Part shown: positions 47,464 through 57,335 of the stretch, piece by piece
How the letters are laid out: every line of letters starts with the position of its first letter
Numbering within the stretch: position 1 is the first letter of the stretch
Source: Macrosoma leucophasiata
Taxonomy: Eukaryota; Arthropoda; Insecta; Lepidoptera; Hedylidae
Direction: 5' to 3'
DNA: 64,000 nt
NCBI GenBank assembly: GCA_036365455.1
Contig: JAWQUS010000020.1
Span: 8,033,001-8,097,000, forward strand
Translations under genes and position numbers: made by a program
The notes under the pieces: generated by a model
What the model saw: the letters and a program-made list of their open reading frames with translations, nothing else
What the model was told of the DNA's origin: nothing
Database searches by the model: none

Positions 47464-48567
47464 ATAAAATCTAAACACGATTCTTAAAGAAGTGTGTTTT
47501 GAAGTCGTCGAACAATAGATGTAGAACTTATTCTGAATAGTTACAATAGCACAGTAATTAAGAAAATAATAACTTTTAATCCTTTCTGGAAACGATTGCC
47601 GTAGTATATGTAGTACTATTTACTTTCTATAGGTACTTACATAAGTTCAGTTTTTTTTTGTTTTATTATAAAACATGTACAAATAAACATAAATTGAAGA
47701 TGAAAAAATTTTTCGTTGTAAACATCGTGCTGATATTGCTCTATTCGTCGCCTTTTAATTTTCATTTTATCCGCACACCAAAACGCTACAAGTTCCATCC
47801 AAGGGACGGGGGACCTTTCCAAGTGTCTTTTGGGAAATTCACGCTAAAGTTTCGCTTTAAATATTTTAATAAACTCGTATTAGAGTCGTAAAAAACACTT
47901 TGCTCTCTCGTTTTTTTACTTGCACCCTACCTACGATTTTTTCACAAATGCTGAGTACCTACTGTGGTTATACAGGGGTACTGCGGGGTGCTTTGTACAG
48001 GGGATATTTCATTATTCAAAATGCTTTGTTCGGAACGCGCGGCTTATGTTTCGGGCGCTCTGTTGTTTTTGACGGCTCACGTAAAATACTGCCCTTGCTT
48101 TAAATTGTACTCGTCAATTAAAGTACTTATAAGTCTTCTTTAAAGTACAAAGTGAAGTAGTAAGTAGCACTCGGTTGTAAGGCTTTGTTTCCTGTGAAAT
48201 TCAAATAAAATAAAATTATTTTATGGTCTGACTCGCTGGCTTAGTGATAATAGATTTCTACTGCTCATTTAATAGTTGGTCTAAAAAGCTTATATTTCAA
48301 AATAGTGGCCAGCAATTAAGTTTATTTTAATAAATTAAAGATAAATCTGTACAGCCAAGTTGTTTTTTGGTAAATATGATGTTAATTTTGACAACTTTAT
48401 TTCTTTCTGTTCACAATACAATAGCACCAACGTTAAAACCTCGTTCCATTGCAGAAGAGTCTGATATTTAAAATGACAGGTAACATATGTGACCATTTTG
48501 TAAGAATGTTGTATTAGTACAAAAAGCGACACAAGATCGAGTAAAATTTATTAGTTAAAATTATTTA
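47464..48567. other. No supported feature
   Basis: Overlapping short frames (for example 47658-47891 and 47900-48103) show no motif or splice support. Confidence 0.4.
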
Positions 48568-48685
48568 TTGTAGAATTTAAACATGCGGATTTTCTCGCGT
48601 TTACAACACTCCCAGACTTCTTCATACACCCCCAAGTTTAGGAGTGTTGTATACGCGAGAAAATATGCATGTTTAAATTCTACAA
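48568..48685. repeat. Long hairpin, about 52-bp arms, few mismatches
   Basis: 'ttgtagaatttaaacatgc' at the left pairs with 'gcatgtttaaattctacaa' at the right. Complementarity continues through 'ttttctcgcgt' and 'acaacactcc' to a loop of about 14 nt. About five mismatches lie in the stem. It could be a MITE or a hairpin-RNA source. Confidence 0.85.
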
Positions 48686-48689
48686 TGTA

Positions 48690-49500
48690 TGAAGCTCGCG
48701 AAAACCTGCGAAAACGTCAATATTATTTAGAATATATCTTACTATTATTGTACATACAGCGAGTCCAAGCTCCATTTCTTATCAATATTTTTTATAATAC
48801 CAATCGAGTAGTACAGAGTACTACAGAGTCAAAAATTTAACCAACAGGACACACGTGTGTCCGGTCGTCCGTGTCGAGTTGACGAATAACCCAACAGACT
48901 CGCTATCTGTTTAACATGGAGCACAAAAACTTAATCCATGTATTTTATTATCCTTACCCCATTACTTTATAGCTGTGATTACTCGTATAAAATAATATAA
49001 TCGATGTTTATTGATCACTTTAGCAGAAATGGCTCCTCAAAGACTGCATCATACTCCGGTAATAACCTCTCGAGCGACGTTGAATTTGAATAAATCCATC
49101 CCGCAATGTATGCAGGCATAAAATGCAAGGTGGGAACTTTCAGCAATTCCCTTTACCTTTATACGTGATGTATATTATACGTTTATGATAATCTTACACC
49201 GGTCGCATAATGTGATGGTGTGTTGAGACGATTTGCGTGGATTTTTATATGGAAAATCTGCGTTGTGGGTGCACTTTACACGCGCCGACTGGGGCGTAAA
49301 TCCTGTATGGGTTGTATGAACGTATATTGTTTTTGCGCTCCTGTATAGAAGGAAAGCATCAGGGAAGCGAAAATATATCAATCAACAGCGAATGTATTTC
49401 TACTGTCTCCGTGGCTTTGGTGTAGAATGTGGTTGATTTTAAATCACTACTCAGGTCAAGTTCAGTTCTCAGAAGAAGATTTGGAAAACTGCTCTGATTT
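48690..49500. other. No supported feature
   Basis: No recognised gene or repeat. Confidence 0.4.
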
Positions 49501-49985
49501 GTAGGCGGAAGCCCCCAATTACCAACTTATGACGCACCGTTCGTATTGTTAACAATCCAGGACTTACTGACAGGCTCGAACATCTGAGCCTGCGCAGAAA
49601 CATTGGGAGTCTATGCGTTTTATACCGTCTCTACAATGGCGAGTGCTCTGCTGAACTGTTCCACATGGTGCCACCGTCTCTTCTCTTACACCGTACTACC
49701 CGCCGAATAGAGAAGTTCCACCCTCACCGACTGCACACCTGGCAGGGTTCAACGGTGCGGTTCTCACGTCCGTTTTTACCTAGAACGTGTTAATTGTGGA
49801 GTGAACTTCCCTCTGTAGTGTTCCCTCGATGCTACAATATCTTCGAAAATGGCGTCAAAAGAGTAGGTACTTCAGGGCTGGCAGCGCGTTGGCGACTCCC
49901 CTGGTGTTGGAAATATTCAACGGTGACCACTTTCCATCATGTGGTCCGTCTGCTTGTGTGTCAATCCCTTGACATAAAAAAACGT
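49501..49985 (+). pseudogene. Jockey-type LINE, 5'-truncated C-terminus and tail
   Basis: The frame from about 49530 reads 'RTVRIVNNPGLTDRLEHLSL', then 'RRNIGSLCVLYRLYNGECS', 'RLHTWQGSTVRFSRPFLPRT' and 'LWSELPSVVFP'. This order is the hallmark of the C-terminal end of Jockey-like reverse transcriptase proteins in Lepidoptera. Stops at 49531-49533 and 49789-49791 inactivate it. The untranslated tail 'ggtgaccactttccatcatg' ... 'gtctgcttgtgtgtc' ends in 'acataaaaaaa' near 49980. That tail is similar to the SINE-B tail. The catalytic core is missing through 5' truncation. Confidence 0.8.
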
Positions 49986-49989
49986 AAAG

Positions 49990-50440
49990 GTTTTTTGTAA
50001 CGCTCAAATTGGATCAGTGGTTTCAACATTCCAACCATCGCGTACCTACTGGCATCTGTACGATACTACATGGTAGATAATGATAATTTCAATACACTCC
50101 TAGTCAATAGGTACTAGTGATTGTATCTCGTCATACCTACTGTCAATGGAGCTAGCCACGGAAACGCAGTGATTTGTAGCGGCTGCAATACGAGCCTCAT
50201 ACCTACGATGAATTCATGAGCATTGACAAGTGCATTGTTTTATACACCTACCCTCAATGATTTTATAAGTTACAAGCTCATTGCCTACCCTCGTCGCACA
50301 TAAACAAAGGCATAATATATGAAAATCAATCATTTCTGTCTAGACCCGTGAATGTTACAGTAAATGATGGTATTTTCTTAGATGCTTTCTGATTCGTTTA
50401 TTCATTGGTCATGTACCAATTCCTAATCGTTTACTTACCC
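49990..50440. other. No supported feature between two LINE remnants
   Basis: Nothing recognised; no reverse transcriptase sequence leads into the next open frame. Confidence 0.45.
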
Positions 50441-50457
50441 TAATGACATAATATACA

Positions 50458-51459
50458 ATGGCCAATAAAAGCCAGTCTGACTACATACACACGTATAAGA
50501 GGAGAACAATGTTCAAGAACATTAAATATGTGCTAAAACTAACGAGGAACATCCTACCTTTATCACTCATAAATGGCGAGGTGCCGTTTTCGACTGAAGC
50601 CTTGAATGCCTGGAAAATGACATGCCCAAATGTGGACCGGCCGGACAATATCTTTTCGCAGAGACAGTGGGATGCGCCGGTCTGCGGCTTGGTACGGAAA
50701 CAACTTATTGATACGTCAACCGATGCTGCAGAACGTGCCCGTCTACTGGCTTTGGGAGAGTGGGAGTCTGGCCTCTGGTTACAGGCTTTGCCATCGCCAA
50801 GCGTAGGAACAATGCTGGACGATATCACTTTCCGACTCGCGACGTGCCTCCGATTGGGTACTCCCTGCTGCGCTCCACATCGCTATCACTGCGGTGAAGC
50901 TGTCGACCGCCTCGGACACCATGGGCTTTCCTGCAGTAGAAGTGCCGGTAGATATGCAAGACACGCCCAATTTAATGATATCCTGCGCCGTGCTCTTTCC
51001 ACCGTCGGCGTGCCAGCTGTTTTAGAACCTAATGGTTTGGCACGTGACGATGGAAGGAGACCGGACGGCATGTCATTAATGCCTTGGAAGCTGGGCAGGC
51101 CTTTGGTGTGGGACGCAACATGCGTTGACACCCTAGCGCCTACCCATCTTCCAGGCACGGCGTCCGCTGCCGGCACTGCTGCCGCATCAGCGAAGACCCT
51201 AAAGCGGCGCAAATACAGTAGTCTTTCAGATGATTACCTATTTGTGCCCTTTGGGGTTGAAACGCTAGGTCCATGGGGTCCCAGTGCTCGTCTCCTATTT
51301 GGAGACATTGCGAAACGATTGGTCGACAATTCCCGTGACCAGAGGGCTGGCCAATATTTTGGGCAGAGAATAAGCATTGCCATTCAACGTGGCAATGCTG
51401 CCAGCCTTCTGGGAACGTTGCCACAGTACGACCGCGATGTGGATTTTTTTGATGCATAA
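50458..51459 (+). CDS. LINE restriction-like endonuclease C-terminal region, intact frame
   Basis: 333 codons open from ATG to TAA, with GC content well above the flanks. The similarity that I recognise starts near residue 47 ('LNAWKMTCP', 'SQRQWDAPV'). A zinc-knuckle-like segment follows at residues 144-159 ('HCGEAVDRLGHHGLSC'), then 'RRPDG' with P192-D193 and 'PLVWDATCVDTLAP' with D209, a PD...D arrangement typical of restriction-like endonucleases in LINEs. The last block, 'QRISIAIQRGNAASLLGTLP', is typical of the same proteins. In relatives the knuckle begins with a Cys-x-Cys pair; here the first is His144, so metal binding may be impaired. No reverse transcriptase domain lies upstream, so this is a 5'-truncated insertion. 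The first 40 residues may be flanking sequence rather than LINE. A host-used derivative cannot be excluded. Confidence 0.75.
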   Translation: MANKSQSDYIHTYKRRTMFKNIKYVLKLTRNILPLSLINGEVPFSTEALNAWKMTCPNVDRPDNIFSQRQWDAPVCGLVRKQLIDTSTDAAERARLLALGEWESGLWLQALPSPSVGTMLDDITFRLATCLRLGTPCCAPHRYHCGEAVDRLGHHGLSCSRSAGRYARHAQFNDILRRALSTVGVPAVLEPNGLARDDGRRPDGMSLMPWKLGRPLVWDATCVDTLAPTHLPGTASAAGTAAASAKTLKRRKYSSLSDDYLFVPFGVETLGPWGPSARLLFGDIAKRLVDNSRDQRAGQYFGQRISIAIQRGNAASLLGTLPQYDRDVDFFDA

Positions 51460-51723
51460 CTGCTTTATTTATTTTAAGATTTAAGATTTAAGTTTATTTA
51501 AGGTTTTTTTTTAAATATTTGTAATGAATTGCATTTAATTAAATGTATTCATAGTAATATGTGCTAGACCTTATATTTATTCGATAAATACGTTTTCGAT
51601 TACCACCGTTTAAAATTCATACAGTTGGGCAATTAACGTACTTGCACAGAGCAACAACATGGGCATTGCGGGGTAGCGAGCGGCGCGTTACGTAGAGACC
51701 GACCACGTTAGAATTACGAGTAA
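51460..51723. other. LINE trailer and short unassigned sequence
   Basis: 'ttaagatttaagatttaag' near 51476 is a short direct repeat after the stop codon. There is no obvious poly(A), and a GC-rich patch lies near 51670-51700. Confidence 0.4.
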
Positions 51724-51850
51724 CGCTGCGTTTACACGGAGACACGTTTTGCCTGATTTGAAACCGAATGCCGTGTTAATAGAGCATTCGGTTCTGCCGT
51801 ATACCGTAAAAATCAAATCAGGCAAAACGTGTCTCCGGGTGAACGTAGCG
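51724..51850. mobile_element. Small MITE-like element with 35-bp terminal inverted repeats
   Basis: 'cgctgcgtttacacggagac' at the left pairs with 'gtctccgggtgaacgtagcg' at the right, and 'acacgttttgcctgattt' is perfectly complementary inside. A nested pair 'accgaatgc'/'gcattcggt' lies in the centre. No convincing target duplication, so the class is open. Confidence 0.7.
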
Positions 51851-52615
51851 AAGTCACTCAGACATAGAGGATTGACGCGGTCGTGTGACTTTTACAATAA
51901 TTATTGATTCGATAAAAACGTGTGATTAGCTTAAGCTCCAATGAAAAACAGTAGCACGTAGGTATGTTTAAGGTATAATGTGATGAACAGAAAGCCAACG
52001 AAAATTAAAAACACTGTTTAAACTTCCGCCCTATATTGTACTTTAACTCATAAAAGATACATAATTTAGGTACCTATAAGAAAAATGCAAAATCCTAAAG
52101 GATACGGTACCCAAAATAAACGCTTATAATAATCCAACCAAATGTATGCAACGCTGAAATGTGATTAACGTAACGATATTAGGCATCACACCAACCGAAA
52201 CCGTAGGGGCTTTGGAGTGGGCAGAATACAAATTGAAAGGATAGGTAATAATTGAATTGCAGTAACCATGTGGCGCTGTGTAATCCCCGTCTGGCCTGTG
52301 ACAGGGGTCGCGGTTTTTTTCAAAGCTTCATGAAATACGAAGAAAACGCTGTTTGAGTGAAAGAAAGAATAAATAATAATATTATCACCTCAAATATAAG
52401 GTGCTGATATTTATTATTCTTTTTTGATACAAAATAAACTTTAATTACCTTTTATTTACTTAAAAATTAATTAATCATTATAATCGTCGAACTCAAACAC
52501 TTGTAGCAGCGGTCATAACCTAGATGAGCACATTTTGTTAAGTGACGTAAACGTAAAGTAAAAGTGATCTATTAATATGAGTATTAGTGAAGCTTTTATG
52601 ATGTGATGATTTACT
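51851..52615. other. No supported feature
   Basis: AT-rich; nothing recognised. Confidence 0.45.
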
Positions 52616-52617
52616 AG

Positions 52618-52735
52618 TGATAGAACACCAGTTACGGGAACTAATCGCATTACCTAATCTAAAGATGGGGTAATACATACTGCCAGTAAGTCTTAATATT
52701 CTACTTTATCGTATGGCCCAGTTAAATCCGTCTCA
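52618..52735 (+). mobile_element. SINE-B, very degraded
   Basis: 'gtgatagaacaccagtta', 'cgcattacctaatct' and 'tatggcccagt' follow the head-to-middle order weakly. Confidence 0.4.
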
Positions 52736-52736
52736 C

Positions 52737-52777
52737 AGTCAGAACTAGAATCAGAGTCAGAATCAGAATCAGAAACT
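52737..52777. repeat. (AGAATC)n-like microsatellite
   Basis: Imperfect repeats of 'agtcag'/'aatcag' in a row. Confidence 0.75.
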
Positions 52778-52779
52778 CA

Positions 52780-53418
52780 TTTATTCAATTAGGGTGACAG
52801 GCACCAATTATGACACGTCAAAAACAAACAAAATAAATTAAAGTGATTAACAATTGATATGCACGTCAAACAAGCTAAATAAATATAGTCAAGAATATCA
52901 CTAAGATAAAACTAAATATATTATACTAATGTATATAATAATAATAATAATTATATCAGTAGAATGTCTCATTTCCCCTTTTACAAACTGATAACAAAGA
53001 GTAAAGAGAAAAGAAAAAGTCTGTCTTTGTCATTCAATTAGAAAAAAATATGTGTGCAATTCACTCGTGGTATAAGTAAAACCTTCAAAATTGTTCTTAA
53101 TAGACACTGTATAACTGTGCTTCCTATCTCATTTTCTCAAACGTTAAATTTTATGAATTTATGTGTATATCTCTTTTTACTGTCGCTTTTTCGTTTCATC
53201 CACTTTAAAATCAGAACGATGCTAATAGGTTAAGGGGGCCGTCCCTGAAAACGCGAGAATAGGGCTTTACGGTTTTCAATACAATAGGTTTGCCAACAAT
53301 ACAATAGGTTTGCCAAAAATAACACCGCGTTATATTTTTGAGATCGATTATAGTTATCTAGAAAAAAATCATTAACATTATGAAAAACATCGAAATCGAC
53401 CTTTTCTATTGGCCGTGT
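52780..53418. other. No supported gene
   Basis: 'caatacaataggtttgccaa' is locally duplicated at about 53277 and 53298. Nothing else was recognised. Confidence 0.4.
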
Positions 53419-53420
53419 TA

Positions 53421-53956
53421 GGTTAGGATCCCACTGCAGAATCATTTCGTTCATCCAGATATGCTGTAAACCTAATTTTTACGCAACATTATAATCTAGA
53501 GAATATATATCCACTAGGTTGCCTATCAAAATTTGGCTATATAAGTATTTTTTATTAACTTATTTATCTTTAACAGCCAGCAACTCTTATTTGCGGCCGA
53601 TTTAATTTGGGTCCCGTATACCATAATAATGAGAAAAAAAATCGCTTTAATTTGATATATAAATTGGTCATGGATGTAAAAAGTTATCGGGGCTGAACGA
53701 AAATACGTAGAGTCGGCCAAGTGTGCACCGGCGGACATGATTTTTCAGAGTCTTTATACATATTGCCGTGAAGTGGGCGATATTTTATTGAAAAAACAAA
53801 TAAAAAAAATATTTCCCAAAAAAAAAATATATACATGGGGCCATTTTTTGATAGACAACCTAGTGGATATATATTCTCTAGATTATAAATATACGTAAAA
53901 CATAGGTTTGCAGCATATCTGGATGAACTAAATGATTCTGCAGTGGGATCCTAACC
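53421..53956. mobile_element. 536-bp MITE with about 110-bp terminal inverted repeats
   Basis: The left end 'ggttaggatcccactgcaga' and right end 'ctgcagtgggatcctaacc' are inverted copies, and the match continues about 110 bp inward through 'tccagatatgctg' and 'ccactaggttg'. TA flanks both ends (53419-53420 and 53957-53958), consistent with an IS630-Tc1-mariner-driven element. The interior (about 53535-53845) has no transposase; its minus frame at 53526-53738 lacks motifs. Confidence 0.85.
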
Positions 53957-53959
53957 TAT

Positions 53960-54510
53960 AAAGAAGTTCACTTCAAAGATATGAACGAACAAAATAAATT
54001 ACCTTCATCTTTGACTAATTGAAAATTTTATGCAGTGCTAAAACTTTATGGTTTAGCTGTCATTCCGCCAGATAAGTGAGCTTATAAGTGAGTACCTGTC
54101 TTTATTTGATCTGTGCATCGACCACTATCAAGCAAATGTGTTGCAAAGCGGAGTAAATTCATTAGACAAGGGAGCTGGCAAGCCACAAACACCTCCAGCT
54201 TACGGTACACATGTACAGCTTAGTTCAATACATTAGATGGTATCGATTGTTGACTTGCTCTCTAGTACACACGAGAGTGGTCTAACACCTACAAAATATT
54301 GGTATTGCGTACACATGATAATTTTTAACGTAGATATATTAATTTTATAGCTAGAAAACTTAGGACATATGTGTTATCACAGGTCATTGCTGCTTAAATT
54401 TTAAACTGGCGTATTTTCGCTCGCCGATTGTCCAATGATGAAGTAGTCTACGAACGTCTTAAAACGAACTGCCTGTATACGACCAATTTAAAAACCTTGC
54501 ATTAAAAGTA
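53960..54510. other. No supported feature
   Basis: Nothing recognised. Confidence 0.45.
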
Positions 54511-54511
54511 G

Positions 54512-54566
54512 CTATTGTGGTAGCAGGCCGCTACTGCTACAAAAGACGGGGCTTGATCCGGGTTGC
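54512..54566 (+). mobile_element. SINE-A head fragment
   Basis: 'tgtggtagcaggccgctact' followed by 'cttgatccgggttgcagtg' recalls the tRNA-like head of SINE-A, degraded. Confidence 0.4.
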
Positions 54567-54750
54567 AGTGCAAATGCGTCTAAAAAGTCTCTCAATGCCA
54601 CCGCAGAGTTTGGTGTCAATGGCCTCGCGAAGCTTTTTAGTTTTAATAAATACGCATTTAACAACTACTTACTTCAAAAAGAAAGAAACTATTTTTTTCT
54701 TTATCTATAGAACCTGGAAACAGTAAAATATACATTGAAAGAACACTCAC

Positions 54751-54815
54751 CTGATACCCTCGTCGCATATTTCGTTGAGCATCTCGTCCAAATCCGTGGA
54801 AAGCGTGTTCAGCAA
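54751..54815 (-). CDS. Host gene exon, 65 nt, minus strand
   Basis: On the minus strand an acceptor 'atgtttccag' precedes 54815 and a near-consensus donor 'cag|gtgagt' follows 54751. Translated from the first base it gives 'LLNTLSTDLDEMLNEICDEG' then Ile and part of a codon (entry phase 0, exit phase 2). This is a plausible acidic helical segment with balanced codon use. A second frame is also open but gives an Arg/His/Gly-rich peptide of less natural look. The exon matches no repeat here and is flanked by AT-rich sequence on both sides, so it is probably an internal exon of a long-intron gene transcribed leftwards. I do not recognise the protein. Splice sites are seen; coding status is inferred. 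Confidence 0.6.
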
Positions 54816-55035
54816 CTGGAAACATAATTGCAATTTTAGTCAAAAGAGAATTAAAGCTGAATTAATATTCTCGAGTAATTGTGCATAATCCCCATTATTC
54901 AAACATCGATGAGGAAATCGATTTTCTATTCACCCCCGAGCACATATTGGGGACGTACGGAAATCAGTTAAACCTTGCACCACGGCCGTTGGTTTAGCTA
55001 TTTGATTTTGAGACACAGCGTCTCTTGGAACTATG
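54816..55035. other. Probable intron sequence, no features
   Basis: Follows from the exon call; nothing else recognised. Confidence 0.4.
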
Positions 55036-55037
55036 CA

Positions 55038-55085
55038 CAGATTAAAATAAAATAATTTTACGGATTTACTTGGCGTATCACTCGC
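55038..55085 (+). mobile_element. Penelope-like terminal-repeat scrap
   Basis: 'aaaataattttacggattta' then 'cttggcgtatca' resembles 'actatttttacggatttatc' and 'tcgcgtat' at 7249-7275. Confidence 0.35.
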
Positions 55086-55157
55086 TTCAGCAGAAAGACA
55101 TCCACTGGTATACGAAATTTTTCTCCAATGATGCTCACAACCTATTTGTTTTTTGTT

Positions 55158-55308
55158 ACGTCTCTGTGATAGTTATTATGGGTCCATACATTACCATCTA
55201 CTACTACTACTACCTACCAACACTACCATTTAGACTCAAATGTGTTAGGTAATGCGATGGAGTCTACGGTATCGAGCCTCCTACAATGCGACGCTACCAC
55301 TAGTAAAC
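55158..55308 (-). mobile_element. SINE-B, head half with (CTA)n expansion
   Basis: 'gtgatagttattatgggtcc', then 'ctactactactacta', 'aacactaccatttagactca', 'ttaggtaatgcgatggagtc' and 'acgctaccactagta'. The middle has turned into a trinucleotide run. Confidence 0.6.
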
Positions 55309-55309
55309 C

Positions 55310-55730
55310 GATTTCTCATAATGTTTCTTGAAAACTAGCGATTCCCACCTTTGACTCATAGTCTAATAATACTAATCGCAAAATATGTATGATGTTTAAG
55401 AAAGCATTCACCATTGTGTATCTCGCATGAAGGAGCCGTGTGTATCATAACTGAGCTATTTGCTTAGTTGCAGACGGGGTGGCAAAGTAAAAAGTTTCTC
55501 AAATAAAAACCTCACCGCATACCGCAGCCCTTCAACATAACGCTCCACGTGTTATGCTCACTGCAGTTTTTTTATTAGCACGCAACGTACCAGTTCTTTT
55601 AGGAGACAAAGTAAGATACATTGTCATACTTTTTCGTCAATGGATAAATAAAACCTGTGGCATTTGCATTTTTAACCGACTTCAAATAAGGTGGAGTTTT
55701 TATGTTCAACTGTACAGTCTACAAGAAATA
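55310..55730. other. No supported feature
   Basis: The plus frame 55554-55841 (95 codons) runs into repeat E and is not supported as a gene. Confidence 0.4.
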
Positions 55731-55733
55731 TTG

Positions 55734-55845
55734 CACATCGACCTTAGAAATGATACTTCGGATTATTTCGGGTCTGTAGAGCGTTTTCTCTTTCGCACCT
55801 TGCCTATGCGACGTTTGTCGACCGTTTTTATCACGTTTTGATTAA
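55734..55845 (+). repeat. Dispersed repeat E, copy 2
   Basis: 'gtagagcgttttctctttcg', 'caccttgcctatgcgacg' and 'tttgtcgaccgttt' match 17287-17402. Upstream 'ttaaccgacttcaaataagg' is often seen with this kind of LINE untranslated sequence. Confidence 0.65.
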
Positions 55846-56015
55846 TGTACGACCCTGTAATTTTCGACACAGAGGCATAACTTAACACTTTAGGTCTCAG
55901 AAGTGGTAACGCATCCACATTTTGACCTTGGTCCTTGTGGGTGTCTATAGGCTGCAGTCATAATTTAACATCAATGCGAACTGCATGTTTGTTCGCCACT
56001 TAGATTGCATAAAAA
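55846..56015 (+). mobile_element. SINE-B, 5' truncated
   Basis: Starts at 'atgtacgaccctgtaatttt' and keeps the tail 'gcatgtttgttcgccac' plus poly(A) at 56009-56015. Confidence 0.78.
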
Positions 56016-56224
56016 AATGATGATCAAGTCAAAGAAAAATCGACGCTAGTATGTGGGATTGAGTAGCTATGGAGTACCTAAAGCGGCTGGGCTAGCTAAC
56101 CAAAAATAAGTGATTCGATCCTCGTCCGATATCAAAGTGTTCTTCGCATTTTTTGTTATTATATCTTTGAATTCACTTGCATGTGTTATTGCGATAAATA
56201 ATATTACGTAACTTCAACGTATCG

Positions 56225-56465
56225 TAACTTCACGCCTATAAGAGATAAAGGCAGAGATAAATGCATACATTCAAGCAAACATACAAACACCCACGATTCG
56301 CCGATTACGTGGTGATTAGGTGGTGAGCCTGTTGACAGCGGGCATATCACCAAGCTCCGAAGTAATGGGAAACTTCCAGAAAATGGAAAATATCCCAATA
56401 GAACCAGAGATAAAGGATTTTACACCGTTATCTCCGATAACCCCGACCCGGGAATCGAATCCAGG
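56225..56465 (-). mobile_element. SINE-A, head truncated
   Basis: 'gtaacttcacgcctataaga', 'aaacacccacgattcgccga', 'aaatggaaaatatcccaat' and 'cccgggaatcgaatccagg' in SINE-A order. The last head segment beyond the B box is lost. Confidence 0.8.
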
Positions 56466-56884
56466 TAAGACTAAGCTAGGACCTTTCGATATTTCAACCA
56501 AACCATTAATCATAAACTTTATCTACGTATAAACAAATTATACCTGCTCTATCATACAGTCATCGACCCAGTTCTGTGGGGTCGATGACCTAGTTCAGTT
56601 GTACACATATGGTTGCCAGGCAACCAAAACGAAAACACAAGGTAATGGTGGAAGTCCTGGAAATTTATATTCTGGAATTAGAATTGCTTGCGTTTCGTTA
56701 GTAGGTGGAGTAGGTACCTACTTCATTCCTGCATTTTGATAGCTACCATTGATTTGTGTTGTTATTTTGAATGCGATAAGACTTACAACAAATTTACATC
56801 AAGCTGACGTAACTTTACCATTACCTAGATAAAATATATCAAATAAAAAAGCTACTTAGAATATTAAAGTAATAGTATTAAAAA
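56466..56884. other. No supported gene
   Basis: A short inverted pair 'catcgaccca'...'gggtcgatg' at about 56560-56588. Nothing else was recognised. Confidence 0.4.
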
Positions 56885-56887
56885 AAC

Positions 56888-57012
56888 CTCCACCAATCCG
56901 CATTGGAGCAGCGTGGTGGAGTAAGCTCCAGGCCTCCCCCCAAAAAGGGGAGAGACTCGTGCCCAGCAGTGGGACGTATAATGGGTTGCCATTATTATTA
57001 TTATTATTATTA
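56888..57012 (+). mobile_element. SINE-C, 5' truncated
   Basis: Starts at 'cctccaccaatccgcattgg', ends 'gggacgtataatgggttgcc' with (ATT)n at 56990-57012. 'ttaaaaaaa' on both sides may be the target duplication. 5' truncation as in LINE-type reverse transcription. Confidence 0.85.
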
Positions 57013-57025
57013 AAAAAAACCTAAT

Positions 57026-57335
57026 TGTAACGCCTGGAATCGTCGAAGGAGTAGGCAGAGGTAAATGCATGCACTCACGATACGACGGTAACGTTTTGGC
57101 CCATGTAACAGGTGGCAAGCCGGTTGACATTTCCGGGCACATTACCAAACTAGAGAAATGCCGAGGTAATTACTGGGAAACGTTCAGAAAATGGAAAAAT
57201 CGCAATAGAACCAAAGATAAATGGGTTTACACCTTTATATCTGGTCGCTGGTCCGTTAATCAGTGATCCCCGACCGGGAATCAAACCCAGGACTCCACCA
57301 TAGCAGCCTGCTGCCACGAGGCTACTGAAGCAGTT
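57026..57335 (-). mobile_element. SINE-A, near full length
   Basis: Follows the SINE-C fragment by 13 bp. 'ttttggcccatgtaacaggt', 'gacatttccgggcacattac' and 'cgggaatcaaacccagga' in SINE-A order, with an inserted segment near 57158. The head ends 'gctactgaagcagtt'. Confidence 0.85.

Noticed and set aside
50481..51457. Several minus-strand frames opposite the endonuclease frame
   Set aside because: Shadows of the GC-rich plus-strand coding sequence.
56040..56135. tRNA-like 'gattcgatcctcgt' B-box motif
   Set aside because: No acceptor or D arm can be paired, so not called as a tRNA or SINE.
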